From positions 1-18,165 of the forward strand of contig JBEIVB010000050.1 in assembly GCA_040374085.1 (NCBI GenBank): 18,165 bases of DNA. The letters are read 5' to 3'. The notes under the pieces are model-generated. The model ran no database searches, was not told where the DNA came from, and was given only the letters and a program-made list of their open reading frames with translations. Shown one piece after another: positions 1 through 7,116 of the stretch. Source of the DNA: JBEIVB01 sp040374085 (lineage in GTDB: Bacteria; Bacteroidota; Bacteroidia; UBA4408). Positions within the stretch are counted from its first letter, which is position 1. Each line of letters begins with the position of its first letter. The position numbers and the translations under genes were made by a program.

Positions 1-629
1 GATGAGGTAAACAAACGGGCCATGCGGTTGGCCTCTGAACAAGGCCGCATCACGCGGTAAGGTGAATCCGGTGGCAATTGACTGAAGAACGCTTGAGCAT
101 GCCACACAAAGTTTAGTCTTTGGGCATCCGAAGCCGATACGCGGAGCTCCTGCAGGCTGTTGTTGGGTGCGGAGTAGCCACCCAAATGAAACGTCATCTC
201 CTGACCCTTGCGCGAACCTTCGAGTTTGATGTTGATGTATCCACTCTGCCAGGTCCAATACATGTTGTACACCGGATCGAGATCGCCGGGCATGATGCCC
301 GAAGCCGTAGTGGTAGAGTCGACGCCCACGAAGAGACGAACCTCATCAAAGGGCAAAGCGTTGGTTCTCGGGAACCCGAAACGATTGGTGAGCGAGTCAA
401 GCGCATTCACGAGACGATACGACAACGTAAACCCATCTACCTGAACCCCTTTGTGGAAAAGGCGCGGAGAGGAAACGTAGAAGCGTAGGGTGGTGATGTG
501 GGCATATTCGGGCTGAACGCCGCTCAGGTCGAGGGAGAAGGAACAAGGCAGGGTTGGAGTTTGAGCGACTGCGCGCTGCAATAAGAACCCCATCATGAAA
601 ATGCACAACAAAGCGCGCCTCCAAACCAA
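1..629 (-). CDS. MbnP-like copper-binding-domain secreted protein (partial, 3' end outside window)
   Basis: This open frame leaves the window at base 1, so the C-terminus is missing. Counting from the ATG at 596, the visible part holds the signature of the MbnP-like family: a 'FVGVDS' strand (about residues 89-94), 'GDLDPVYNMYWTWQSGY' (about 104-120) and 'INIKLEG'. In methanotrophs, MbnP is a periplasmic copper-binding protein partnered by the di-haem enzyme MbnH; Bacteroidota homologues are widespread and mostly uncharacterised. Start choice: ATG 596 leaves too short a signal peptide (MMGFLLQRAVAQ). The TTG at 629 adds VWRRALLCIF and gives a normal arginine-plus-hydrophobic signal sequence ending at AVAQ, so I prefer it; a GTG at 668 is also possible. 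Neither has a clear ribosome site. Family assignment is fairly sure; the copper role and any di-haem partner downstream are inference. Confidence 0.75.
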   Translation of the reverse strand, partial: MVWRRALLCIFMMGFLLQRAVAQTPTLPCSFSLDLSGVQPEYAHITTLRFYVSSPRLFHKGVQVDGFTLSYRLVNALDSLTNRFGFPRTNALPFDEVRLFVGVDSTTTASGIMPGDLDPVYNMYWTWQSGYINIKLEGSRKGQEMTFHLGGYSAPNNSLQELRVSASDAQRLNFVWHAQAFFSQLPPDSPYRVMRPCSEANRMARLFTS

Positions 630-647
630 AAAGCCTGGGGTGCACCA

Positions 648-673
648 TGCAGTGGGTGTAAGACCCACATGCA
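648..673. repeat. Inverted repeat / hairpin upstream of the MbnP-like gene
   Basis: TGCA-GTGGGT and ACCCAC-A-TGCA flank a 5-base loop, giving a 10-bp stem with one bulged A. No T-run follows on either strand, so it is not an ordinary terminator. It lies about 19 bases upstream of the proposed TTG start at 629, inside the probable leader. The rest of the 630-913 spacer shows no convincing gene. Confidence 0.45.
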
Positions 674-913
674 GGAGAATGCAGCGAGAAAAATGTTGGG
701 CCACATTTAACTTTACGCAGATGCAGCGCCAAGGGTTGGGTGAGGAGAAAAGAAAAGAACTTGGCTGTGGAAACCGAGAACCAGATTGGAGTGCCGACGT
801 GAATTCCAGGATGGCGGCAGGTAAAGAAATGCTGCAGAGGATGCGTTTAGGAGCAGAACGGCTGTTGCGCATTCTTCCTTCGCATGCAGTGGAGAGGTCG
901 TTTCTATGGAGCC

Positions 914-1900
914 CTATTTGCGTAGGATCCTACCCGTTTGCTTGATGTTTCCGAAACGGCCGTCGTAAAGCGCGTACGCATACAATCCTGAAGGAAGGCC
1001 ACTTAGATTGATGGAAAAGAGGTTTTCGCCGCTTACGAGCATGACTTGCTGACCCTGTGAATTATATAGACAAAACGCATCACCTGAGGTATAGCCCTTT
1101 GTGTGCACCACACCCTCGGTTGGATTTGGGAACACGGCGAAAAAGGATTGTTCCTCAAGAACCGGAACAGAGCTAAAAATACCGTTGTTGCAGTCCGAAC
1201 CCGAAACCTGAAGCAAAGGAAAATCGTTCGCCACAAAACAACGCAACTCGTTGCCTATAAATCCATCGGTTATGTTGGAAAGACTATAATAATCGATCAG
1301 ATTAAACGATGTAACCGGCCCAAACCGTGTGTTGATGCGCGCCACATGTGGCACATCCAGGTATGGATCCATAAAGGAAATGGGGGTGCCCAAACTGTCT
1401 TGGGCAGCATGAGAAAAAATTTCCTTCATGGCGTATCCACCCAGCGTTACCGTTCGCACCGAGTCTACCTGACTGTAAACATGTTGATAGGTCGGAAGAG
1501 CAAAAGCAGGATTTAACTGCAAGCCAAAATCCCAAACCTCTCCAACCACAGGATTGTTGTGCCATGCAAATTGTAAGGTGTTGTTTGTCCGGAGGATGTA
1601 AACGGTATCGTTTGAGGTATGAAAATAACGCGTAACCAAGCCGGTGGTGTCGTTCACCGTTGAAACTCCATTTAGGGTGGTGCGCAATTGCTCCTCGCCT
1701 TTTACGATTTGGAAAATTCTTCCCCCAACAGCGGTATCGCCCGCATAGTAATAGTGCTGAAACCCGGTTGGATAATTGAAGGCGAACATCCAGATGCCAT
1801 AATGCCATGAGGTGCCGGGCTTAAGCCATTGATTCTGAGGCTGGGCGTGTAAGACCTCAGAAAATAAACAAAGGAATAGAACGATGGAAATACGTTTCAT
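914..1900 (-). CDS. Secreted protein with type A T9SS C-terminal sorting domain, function unknown
   Basis: The product is 328 residues from the ATG at 1900; a TTG two codons upstream is in frame but less likely. The N-terminus, MKRISIVLFLCLFSEVLHAQ, is a clear Sec signal peptide. The middle, about residues 21-245, is rich in aromatic, Asn and Thr residues and looks like beta-structure; I recognise no catalytic motif. The last 75 or so residues form a T9SS sorting domain, with 'FPNPTEG' followed by a 'YNSQGQQV' strand, then 'LPSGLYAYAL' and a basic 'RILRK' end. Such domains direct outer-membrane translocation and are usually cleaved. It is separated from the glycan operon upstream by about 100 bases and probably has its own promoter. 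The sorting assignment is firm; the passenger function is unknown. Confidence 0.85.
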   Translation of the reverse strand: MKRISIVLFLCLFSEVLHAQPQNQWLKPGTSWHYGIWMFAFNYPTGFQHYYYAGDTAVGGRIFQIVKGEEQLRTTLNGVSTVNDTTGLVTRYFHTSNDTVYILRTNNTLQFAWHNNPVVGEVWDFGLQLNPAFALPTYQHVYSQVDSVRTVTLGGYAMKEIFSHAAQDSLGTPISFMDPYLDVPHVARINTRFGPVTSFNLIDYYSLSNITDGFIGNELRCFVANDFPLLQVSGSDCNNGIFSSVPVLEEQSFFAVFPNPTEGVVHTKGYTSGDAFCLYNSQGQQVMLVSGENLFSINLSGLPSGLYAYALYDGRFGNIKQTGRILRK

Positions 1901-1997
1901 AAGCAAACATCTAGGCGTACAACAATAGTACGGAAATAACCATCCCTTGGGTTCATCACTTCCAGAAAGAAACCCATCGGTTACGATAGCCTTAAAC

Positions 1998-3116
1998 CTA
2001 TTTCCGATTCACCATATCGTGGAAAAGCTGCAGGTGCAGACGGGCAACCTTTTCCCAGGTAAAGCGCTCCACAACCTTTTGATGCGAGGCATCGGATAAA
2101 CGCTTTCGATCTTCGGGCGACATGCGGTAAAAATCCAAAATGGCCTTTTTGAGCGCGGGCACATCGTTCGTAGGTATAAGAAAACCGTTATCGGATTGCA
2201 CCAGCTCAGCCGTGGCTCCGGTGTCGCTCACCACAATGGGCATACCGGCGGCCATAGCCTCCAGCACAACCGTGGGCATGCCTTCGAAACGGGTTGGGAA
2301 AACAAAGAGGTCGTTTTTCCGGTAGAGCTCCATCAGTTTATCATCATCGGCAAACCCAATGAAATGAACGTTGTTGTAATTATACTCTTTTGTGTATGAT
2401 TCATACAATGGGCCTTTACCGACCAGATTATACGTAAAGGCATCTTGGTAGCCCTCCTCGTTGAGTTCCTTCACGGCCTGCATCAGCAGGTTGATGCCTT
2501 TGTTGAATGCAAACCTGCCCACAAACAAAAAAGACAGAGGGTTGGCATCAAACTTCCGTTCGGGTTTAATGTCCGGATTCACTGCATTGGGAAGCACCAC
2601 GATGGCCTCTTCCCTACCCTTCATTTGAGATGTTAAAATAGAGGTTAAGCGACCGCCCAGCGACACCACCTTGGCGGCATATCGAAACTGAAAACGCTCA
2701 TACATGCGAAAGGGCCAGGTCTTCAGACGCTCCGAAAAGGTCATGCTCTGAAAAGGCTCCAGCCCGTGTGGGTTTACGATCACCCGGTGTCCAAAGGAAC
2801 GCAAACCCGACAGCACACAAATGCCCTGAGCATACACCAGGGCGTGGGGATGCTGTTTAATGATCTCGGCAGTTTTCTTACCGTAATCAAACACCTTGCG
2901 TACGTAGAACCCATCGAAGGAAAAAGATACCTGAATCTCGCGGATGCCGAGCGCAGCATCGAACACCTGCTTGCTGTGGGGATGCACCACGATGAGGTCT
3001 ACCTCACCCGTTTTAGCCAGTGCTTCTATAAGCAATGCCGAATGGCGCTGCATACCGCCAATGGCGTGAGGAAAAATTCCATCGGTAATGAAAAGCACTT
3101 CCAACTTGCCCGCCAT
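1998..3116 (-). CDS. GT4-family glycosyltransferase (GT-B fold)
   Basis: The product is 372 residues from the ATG at 3116; a GTG at 3119 is an alternative start. It is a retaining GT-B transferase that probably moves a sugar from a nucleotide donor onto a surface glycan at the cytoplasmic face. Visible features are the N-terminal 'DGIFPHAIGGMQRH' loop (residues 12-25), 'NPHGLEPF' (115-122), the start of the second Rossmann domain 'FLFVGRFAFNKGI' (197-209), and the family E-x7-E motif in 'FEGMPTVVLE' with E278 and E286, followed by 'AMAAGMPIVVSDTGA'. Length is normal for the family. Its ATG overlaps the stop of the epimerase gene by one base (TGATG), so the two are translationally coupled. Donor and acceptor cannot be read from sequence. 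Confidence 0.92.
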   Translation of the reverse strand: MAGKLEVLFITDGIFPHAIGGMQRHSALLIEALAKTGEVDLIVVHPHSKQVFDAALGIREIQVSFSFDGFYVRKVFDYGKKTAEIIKQHPHALVYAQGICVLSGLRSFGHRVIVNPHGLEPFQSMTFSERLKTWPFRMYERFQFRYAAKVVSLGGRLTSILTSQMKGREEAIVVLPNAVNPDIKPERKFDANPLSFLFVGRFAFNKGINLLMQAVKELNEEGYQDAFTYNLVGKGPLYESYTKEYNYNNVHFIGFADDDKLMELYRKNDLFVFPTRFEGMPTVVLEAMAAGMPIVVSDTGATAELVQSDNGFLIPTNDVPALKKAILDFYRMSPEDRKRLSDASHQKVVERFTWEKVARLHLQLFHDMVNRK

Positions 3117-4024
3117 CACTGTTGGATAAGGGTTCGTATGCCTTCGTCTATGCCAATCAACGGACTCCAGCCAATGGACGTAAGCTTGCTTACATCAGCC
3201 AGCAGGTGCATGCGTTCTACCTTTCGCACCCGAGCCGGATCTACCTCTATCTCAATGGTCTCGCCCAACTCACGCGAAAAGGCATCCACAATTTCGGTTA
3301 CTGAATATTCTATGCCTCGTCCCAGGTTAAACGTATCGATTCCCGACTCTATTTTGTGCAAGAGGGTATGAACCGCATTCGCCATATCAGACGTATGAAT
3401 AAAATCGCGTTTGGGGGTTAAATTGCCCAACTTAATTTTGCGCATACCGGCGTTCACCTGATTTTGAATTTCGGGAATGAGGTGGGGGTTGGTTTCATTG
3501 GGGCCGAAGGCATTGAAAAAGCGGCACACAATGGTGGGCACGCCGGTAGATAAATGAAACTCGTTGCACAAACGTTCGCCGGTGAGCTTGCTTAGGCCGT
3601 AAATATCGAGGGGACCGGTGGGATGCAGTTCGGTTACCGCTTCATCGTAAATGGGATATACCGCAGCCGTGGAAGCAAAAAAGACTTTACCTACGCCATA
3701 TTTTCGGCACGCATCGAAAATGTGGGTGGTACCTCGGATGTTGATGTCGCTGGATTCGTATGGATGCTGATTGCAATAAGGTATAAAATGTATGGCGGCA
3801 AGGTGCACCACCACATCGGGCCTAACCGATTCAAACACCTTCTCTATGCCGGCCTTGTCCAAAATATCGAGCAAGAAAAACCGATCGTCCGGAATTTGAA
3901 TGAACTCACGCTTACCAAACGAAAGGTTGTCTACCACAAAAATTTCATTGCCTTCTCGTTGTAGCTTATCGATTACGGCGCATCCGATGAATCCTGCACC
4001 TCCTGTTACCAGTATTTTTTTCAT
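3116..4024 (-). CDS. NAD-dependent epimerase/dehydratase (extended SDR, UDP-sugar epimerase type)
   Basis: The product is 302 residues. It is an extended short-chain dehydrogenase/reductase acting on a nucleotide sugar, making or interconverting the donor used by the flanking transferases. The N-terminal NAD-binding motif TGGAGFIG is at residues 7-14, and the acidic 'VDNLSFG' that selects NAD is near residue 31. 'HLAAIHF' is near 74, an 'STAAVY' serine segment near 118, and the catalytic YxxxK is Y142-GLS-K146. 'RFFNAFGP' and 'KRDFIHTSDMA' are the usual substrate-domain motifs. UDP-glucose 4-epimerase-like activity is most likely, but uronate or N-acetyl-hexosamine epimerases and 4,6-dehydratases share these motifs. 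It sits 22 bases after one glycosyltransferase and overlaps the next, as the middle gene of an operon. Confidence 0.92.
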   Translation of the reverse strand: MKKILVTGGAGFIGCAVIDKLQREGNEIFVVDNLSFGKREFIQIPDDRFFLLDILDKAGIEKVFESVRPDVVVHLAAIHFIPYCNQHPYESSDINIRGTTHIFDACRKYGVGKVFFASTAAVYPIYDEAVTELHPTGPLDIYGLSKLTGERLCNEFHLSTGVPTIVCRFFNAFGPNETNPHLIPEIQNQVNAGMRKIKLGNLTPKRDFIHTSDMANAVHTLLHKIESGIDTFNLGRGIEYSVTEIVDAFSRELGETIEIEVDPARVRKVERMHLLADVSKLTSIGWSPLIGIDEGIRTLIQQ

Positions 4025-4046
4025 GCGATGGGTTGGGCAAAAACGT

Positions 4047-5237
4047 TTACGTTATGTTTTGTAGCAATTGAGCGTATTCTTTCTCCAGGGCATCCTTGGT
4101 AAAATGGGCCACAACCAAATCTACCATAGCTTGGCGTGTGGCAAATGGAGTATACTTTACCTGAAGCGTGCTGCTTTCATTGGCGATGCTTCCGCAGCCA
4201 TGAGCCAGAACAAAATCCGAATAATCGCCCAGCTCCTCGGAGATGAGCACCGGCAAGCCGGCAGATAAATATTCGGCAAACTTGGTGGGCGATGCCACGC
4301 GGTTGGTGATGCTTTTCTCGCGCACGAGGATGCCCATATCGCAGGCTGCCAGCAGAGCCGGCACCTCATGGTGCGCAACCCATTTCCGCATCACCTGATC
4401 GGGAAACTCGCGTTGCAAAGAACGTATGTGCTCATCCTCAGGGGCCAGGACCAGCAATTTGTGTTCGAACGATGCGCTTAGGAAAGGCGCAACGCTTGCG
4501 TGCAAGACCGAAAAAGACTGCCAACCGGCAGCAGAGCCGGAATATACCAGCACCACATGATCGTCTTGCAAACCGAGCTGCCGTTTTCCCGCCGATTTTT
4601 CCTCATCGGTGAGCACATGGGGGCGAAAAGATCGGTTGAGGGTACAGGGAATGACTACGAATTGCCCATCGGAAAAACCATAGCATTCTCGCCAATGCTC
4701 TACCAGCTTATGGGTAACGGCAATGCGAAAATCGGAATTCAAAACCGCACGGCGCTCCAAATCTGCAATGGAGGCTTTCCACGAGGGCGGTACAGAAACA
4801 TCGTATTCGTGCCACTCGGCCGCAATGGCTCCTCTTCCATCAAAACAAACCTTGCGCACCCCACCCAAGCGGCGGGCAAACAGGGCCATATTGGTGGCCA
4901 ATACGTTGCGTGCAATTACGGCATGTGGGCGGAGAAACAAGCACAGTACACCAAACACCCAGGCACTCACCTTCCAATACTCGGCTTTGGGCAGGGCAGG
5001 CAAAACGAGAGCTCCGGGCACTTCTTTGCGGATGCGGCGACGGGTGGCGCTGAAACCGCGCAGCGAGACAAAAGCCACCAAGCGAACACCGGCACGAAAG
5101 CGATGATTCAGATGCTGAACAACATCGGAAACCTGGCTGGAGTAAACCCCGGAGGGCTGTTCGGCATAGGTTAAATAGACAAGCACGACGTGGGAGGCTG
5201 CGCAGGGTTTTGGGTAATTGCCTTTTTTAAAAGGCAT
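4047..5237 (-). CDS. Glycosyltransferase, GT4-like
   Basis: The frame is open to 5342, but the conserved protein starts at the ATG at 5237 (MPFKKGNY...), giving 396 residues. The upstream 35 codons read as ordinary leader DNA. An N-terminal acceptor domain opens with 'HVVLVYLTYAEQPSGVY'. 'VIARNVLATNMAL' and 'CFDGRGAIAAEW' (about 107-141) and 'FVVIPCTLN' (about 193-201) precede the second Rossmann domain 'VVLVYSGSAAGWQS'. The donor-site segment 'SPTKFAEYLSAGLPVLIS' (316-333) takes the place of the classic E-x7-E, with E322 as the likely conserved acid. It is first in the operon with the epimerase and second transferase. The family fold is clear; donor and acceptor are unknown. Surface polysaccharide or LPS assembly is inferred from the gene grouping. 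Confidence 0.85.
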   Translation of the reverse strand: MPFKKGNYPKPCAASHVVLVYLTYAEQPSGVYSSQVSDVVQHLNHRFRAGVRLVAFVSLRGFSATRRRIRKEVPGALVLPALPKAEYWKVSAWVFGVLCLFLRPHAVIARNVLATNMALFARRLGGVRKVCFDGRGAIAAEWHEYDVSVPPSWKASIADLERRAVLNSDFRIAVTHKLVEHWRECYGFSDGQFVVIPCTLNRSFRPHVLTDEEKSAGKRQLGLQDDHVVLVYSGSAAGWQSFSVLHASVAPFLSASFEHKLLVLAPEDEHIRSLQREFPDQVMRKWVAHHEVPALLAACDMGILVREKSITNRVASPTKFAEYLSAGLPVLISEELGDYSDFVLAHGCGSIANESSTLQVKYTPFATRQAMVDLVVAHFTKDALEKEYAQLLQNIT

Positions 5238-5380
5238 GCGAAAGTACGAAAATTCCCAGTGGTTTTGCTCGTTTGGCCGATGCCACAAACCCCAAAAGGG
5301 CACGAGCAAATAAAGACCCGACCTCAGGCAAGAGCCATGCAATGCGCTGAGTCAAAGAAAAAAACTACACCTCGTTTCCA

Positions 5381-5424
5381 AAACCCGAACAAAATGTTCG
5401 TCAAACCCGAGCAAGATGTTTGCA
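5381..5424. repeat. Two tandem 22-base repeats carrying an operator-like palindrome
   Basis: Copy 1 (5381-5402) and copy 2 (5403-5424) are directly abutting and match at 17 of 22 positions. Copy 1 contains a perfect 15-base palindrome CGAACA-AAA-TGTTCG (5386-5400). Copy 2 has a degraded version, CGAGCA-AGA-TGTTTG (5408-5422). The palindrome centres are 22 bases apart, about two helical turns, placing both on the same DNA face. They lie about 145-190 bases upstream of the glycan operon start. A dimeric-regulator binding site is inference. Confidence 0.45.
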
Positions 5425-5436
5425 TGCAACGCAGCA

Positions 5437-5457
5437 TAAAAAGCCCTCATAAAGGCT
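5437..5457 (-). terminator. Intrinsic terminator downstream of the SRPBCC gene
   Basis: Read on the minus strand, a 6-bp stem AGCCTT/AGGGCT (one G-U pair) with a 4-base loop TATG is followed by TTTTTA. It lies about 60 bases past the SRPBCC stop codon at 5515 and before the glycan operon, so the two are probably separate transcripts. Confidence 0.6.
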
Positions 5458-5514
5458 ATTTATACAACCAAAGGTTAATGTCCTCCAACCTAAAGTGAGT
5501 AGCTCCCGGTAAAC

Positions 5515-5979
5515 CTAAACGCCGTTTTCCAGGTGCGCTTTCAGCACCTTCAAATAGCGTTGTGCATCGCGTTTGGCTGCCCACCGAATCAAAAACTGCG
5601 GCAGTGAAAACCCCAACGCTTCGGAAACAATACCCGAATCAAACTCCAAATGGTAAACAAATGCTACGCCCTGTACCCCGTTGGCCGTTGCCACCCGCTC
5701 GCTGCGTTGAGGAAAAGCAGAGCCGGGAACGGTTTCAAAAACAACTCGGTGGTTGGACTCGAAACAGGTGCACACAAAACGCTGCGCGTAATGAGGCATT
5801 TTCTTGGATAAGTATGAATACTGGACATGCTCTGCTCCACAAAGGGTTGGAGAAAAAACATCGCAGCGTTGAACCTCTTTCCTCCACCGCGCATCCAAAG
5901 CGGGATCGGAAATGCACGCAAACAAAACCTCCGGAGAGCAGTTTATGTGTATGCGCGTAGATATGGCAATGGTTCCCAA
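5515..5979 (-). CDS. SRPBCC-superfamily (START/Bet v1-like) small protein
   Basis: The product is 154 residues, a usual size for single-domain SRPBCC proteins, which form a helix-grip fold around a hydrophobic ligand cavity. The opening 'TIAISTRIHINCSPEVLFACISDPALDARWRKEV' is the typical first strand, helix and 'W' region. A later 'VVFETVPGSAF' strand and a long C-terminal helix 'LPQFLIRWAAKRDAQRYLKVLKAHLE' complete the pattern. No signal peptide is seen, so it is probably cytoplasmic. The only useful start is TTG at 5979, since a stop codon lies five codons upstream in frame and no ATG precedes the first conserved strand. Ligand and reaction are unknown. It stands alone between a T9SS gene and a terminator. 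Confidence 0.75.
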   Translation of the reverse strand: MGTIAISTRIHINCSPEVLFACISDPALDARWRKEVQRCDVFSPTLCGAEHVQYSYLSKKMPHYAQRFVCTCFESNHRVVFETVPGSAFPQRSERVATANGVQGVAFVYHLEFDSGIVSEALGFSLPQFLIRWAAKRDAQRYLKVLKAHLENGV

Positions 5980-6084
5980 TTTGGTGAAGATTTAGTTTGT
6001 GATTTTCATGAGTTTGTTGACTCTAGGCCTCAGATGCCCTCGGAAACACAACCCAACCACGTTCCATTTATACATCGCCAGGCC

Positions 6085-7002
6085 CTACTCCACCCTTACC
6101 AGACGCTTGCAGCCTACAACCTTGCCTTCGTCCATCAACTTAACTAAATATATCCCCGGAACAAGATCGCTCCCCTGAACTTCGCATCGATTGCCGTTGA
6201 TCTGATGTTGCTCATGCACAAGCTGCCCTTGACCATTCCAGATGCTCAGCGATGCATTTCTGAGGTGATACGGGGCATACAACGTGGTATGACCAGAAAA
6301 TGGATTGGGAGAAACATCGAATTGTGGTGCCTCTTCTTCTGAAGGTTGACCCACCATTAAATTACACGCAATACCGGATGAAGGATAGTATGAAGTATCG
6401 TTGTAACTAAAACAGAGCAGGTTATAGCCGCATTCAAACATTAAAGGAATATACTCGATGAGCCCATTGGAACTGCCCATACCCTCTATAAGATATTGTG
6501 CAGAGGCAAAACCGTTTAGCTGAAACTTTTTGCGGTAGCCATAGGGTGTATAGATCGAATCTATGGCGGTAACCAAGATATCGCTGGAGAAGTTGTTATA
6601 CGTAATGGGCAAGGCCTGTCCAATGGAGAGGTTAAAATCATACAACAGCATTTCACCTGTATCGGCAGGAAGCCTCATGAACATTTTCTTATCCGCAGAT
6701 CGCATGTAATAAGAAGGAAGAGAATCCATGAAAGAAAAAGTACCGGAACAGGCCGCTGGAGGGGGACTTTGCCAACTAAAATAGCCTTGGCTGTTTTCGA
6801 ATATTTTCTTGTATACCATACCGCTTATGGTGGTATCGTTGCCCACCAAATAGTTTACGAATTCGTTGCGAATGCAGGGATAGGGAACTGCACACACTTT
6901 GGAGACCTGCCAAACGGGCTGATGCTCGAAGTACACATTGGGTTGAGCAGAAACTATGAAACCGCTCAACAGAATAAGAACACATGCGATTCTTGCTTTC
7001 AT
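6085..7002 (-). CDS. Secreted protein with type A T9SS C-terminal sorting domain, function unknown
   Basis: The product is 305 residues. The signal peptide is MKARIACVLILLSGFIVSAQ. The passenger region, about residues 21-225, is rich in Tyr, Ser and Asn, has several cysteines (for example 'CAVPYPC' and 'ECGYNLLC') and lacks recognisable catalytic motifs. The C-terminus has the T9SS sorting pattern: 'FDVSPNPFSG' near residue 230, 'LSIWNGQGQLV', then 'LVPGIYLVKLMDEGKVVGCKRLVRVE'. It resembles the 914-1900 product in architecture (signal peptide, 200-residue beta-rich passenger, sorting domain). A promoter-like pair lies at 7028-7057. No terminator is visible before the SRPBCC gene about 105 bases downstream, so read-through into it is possible. 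Confidence 0.85.
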   Translation of the reverse strand: MKARIACVLILLSGFIVSAQPNVYFEHQPVWQVSKVCAVPYPCIRNEFVNYLVGNDTTISGMVYKKIFENSQGYFSWQSPPPAACSGTFSFMDSLPSYYMRSADKKMFMRLPADTGEMLLYDFNLSIGQALPITYNNFSSDILVTAIDSIYTPYGYRKKFQLNGFASAQYLIEGMGSSNGLIEYIPLMFECGYNLLCFSYNDTSYYPSSGIACNLMVGQPSEEEAPQFDVSPNPFSGHTTLYAPYHLRNASLSIWNGQGQLVHEQHQINGNRCEVQGSDLVPGIYLVKLMDEGKVVGCKRLVRVE

Positions 7003-7027
7003 AGGTGAGAAGTTGATTGAAATTAGG

Positions 7028-7057
7028 TCAATCTAGGGTAAACAAAACAAAGGCAAA
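7028..7057 (-). promoter_or_regulatory. Candidate Bacteroidota-type promoter for the 6085-7002 gene
   Basis: On the minus strand TTTG (7057-7054) is followed after 18 bases by TAGATTGA (7035-7028). The Bacteroidota vegetative consensus is a TTTG or TTG element about 19 bases before TAnnTTTG. The -7 box matches only TAnnTT, so this is a weak call. An inverted repeat GATTGA-N7-TCAATC (7015-7033) overlaps the -7 box and could be an operator. Confidence 0.3.
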
Positions 7058-7080
7058 GCACGAAAAAAATAAATGAACAC

Positions 7081-7108
7081 AAAAAAAAAAATCGTTTCAC
7101 GAAAAACG
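7081..7108 (-). terminator. Intrinsic terminator after the T9SS type B gene
   Basis: Read on the minus strand, CGTTT-TTCGTG-AAACG forms a 5-bp stem with a 6-base loop, followed by A and a run of eleven Ts. It begins 9 bases after the stop codon at 7117, the expected place for a terminator of that gene. Confidence 0.7.
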
Positions 7109-7116
7109 CGCACGTG

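Noticed and set aside
595..945. Plus-strand frame of 116 codons near the left end
   Set aside because: It overlaps the N-terminal part of the MbnP-like gene and the end of the T9SS gene, has an implausible composition, no signal peptide or motif, and opposes every other gene.
1302..1808. Long minus-strand frame (168 codons) inside the 914-1900 gene
   Set aside because: It is a shadow frame; the overlapping frame has a signal peptide and a T9SS sorting domain.
1907..1997. GGGTT...AACCC pairing after the last glycosyltransferase gene
   Set aside because: The loop is long (17 bases) and no T-run follows, so I do not call a terminator.
4500..5174. Plus-strand frame of 224 codons opposite the GT4-like gene
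   Set aside because: It is an antisense shadow; the minus strand carries clear glycosyltransferase motifs and operon spacing.
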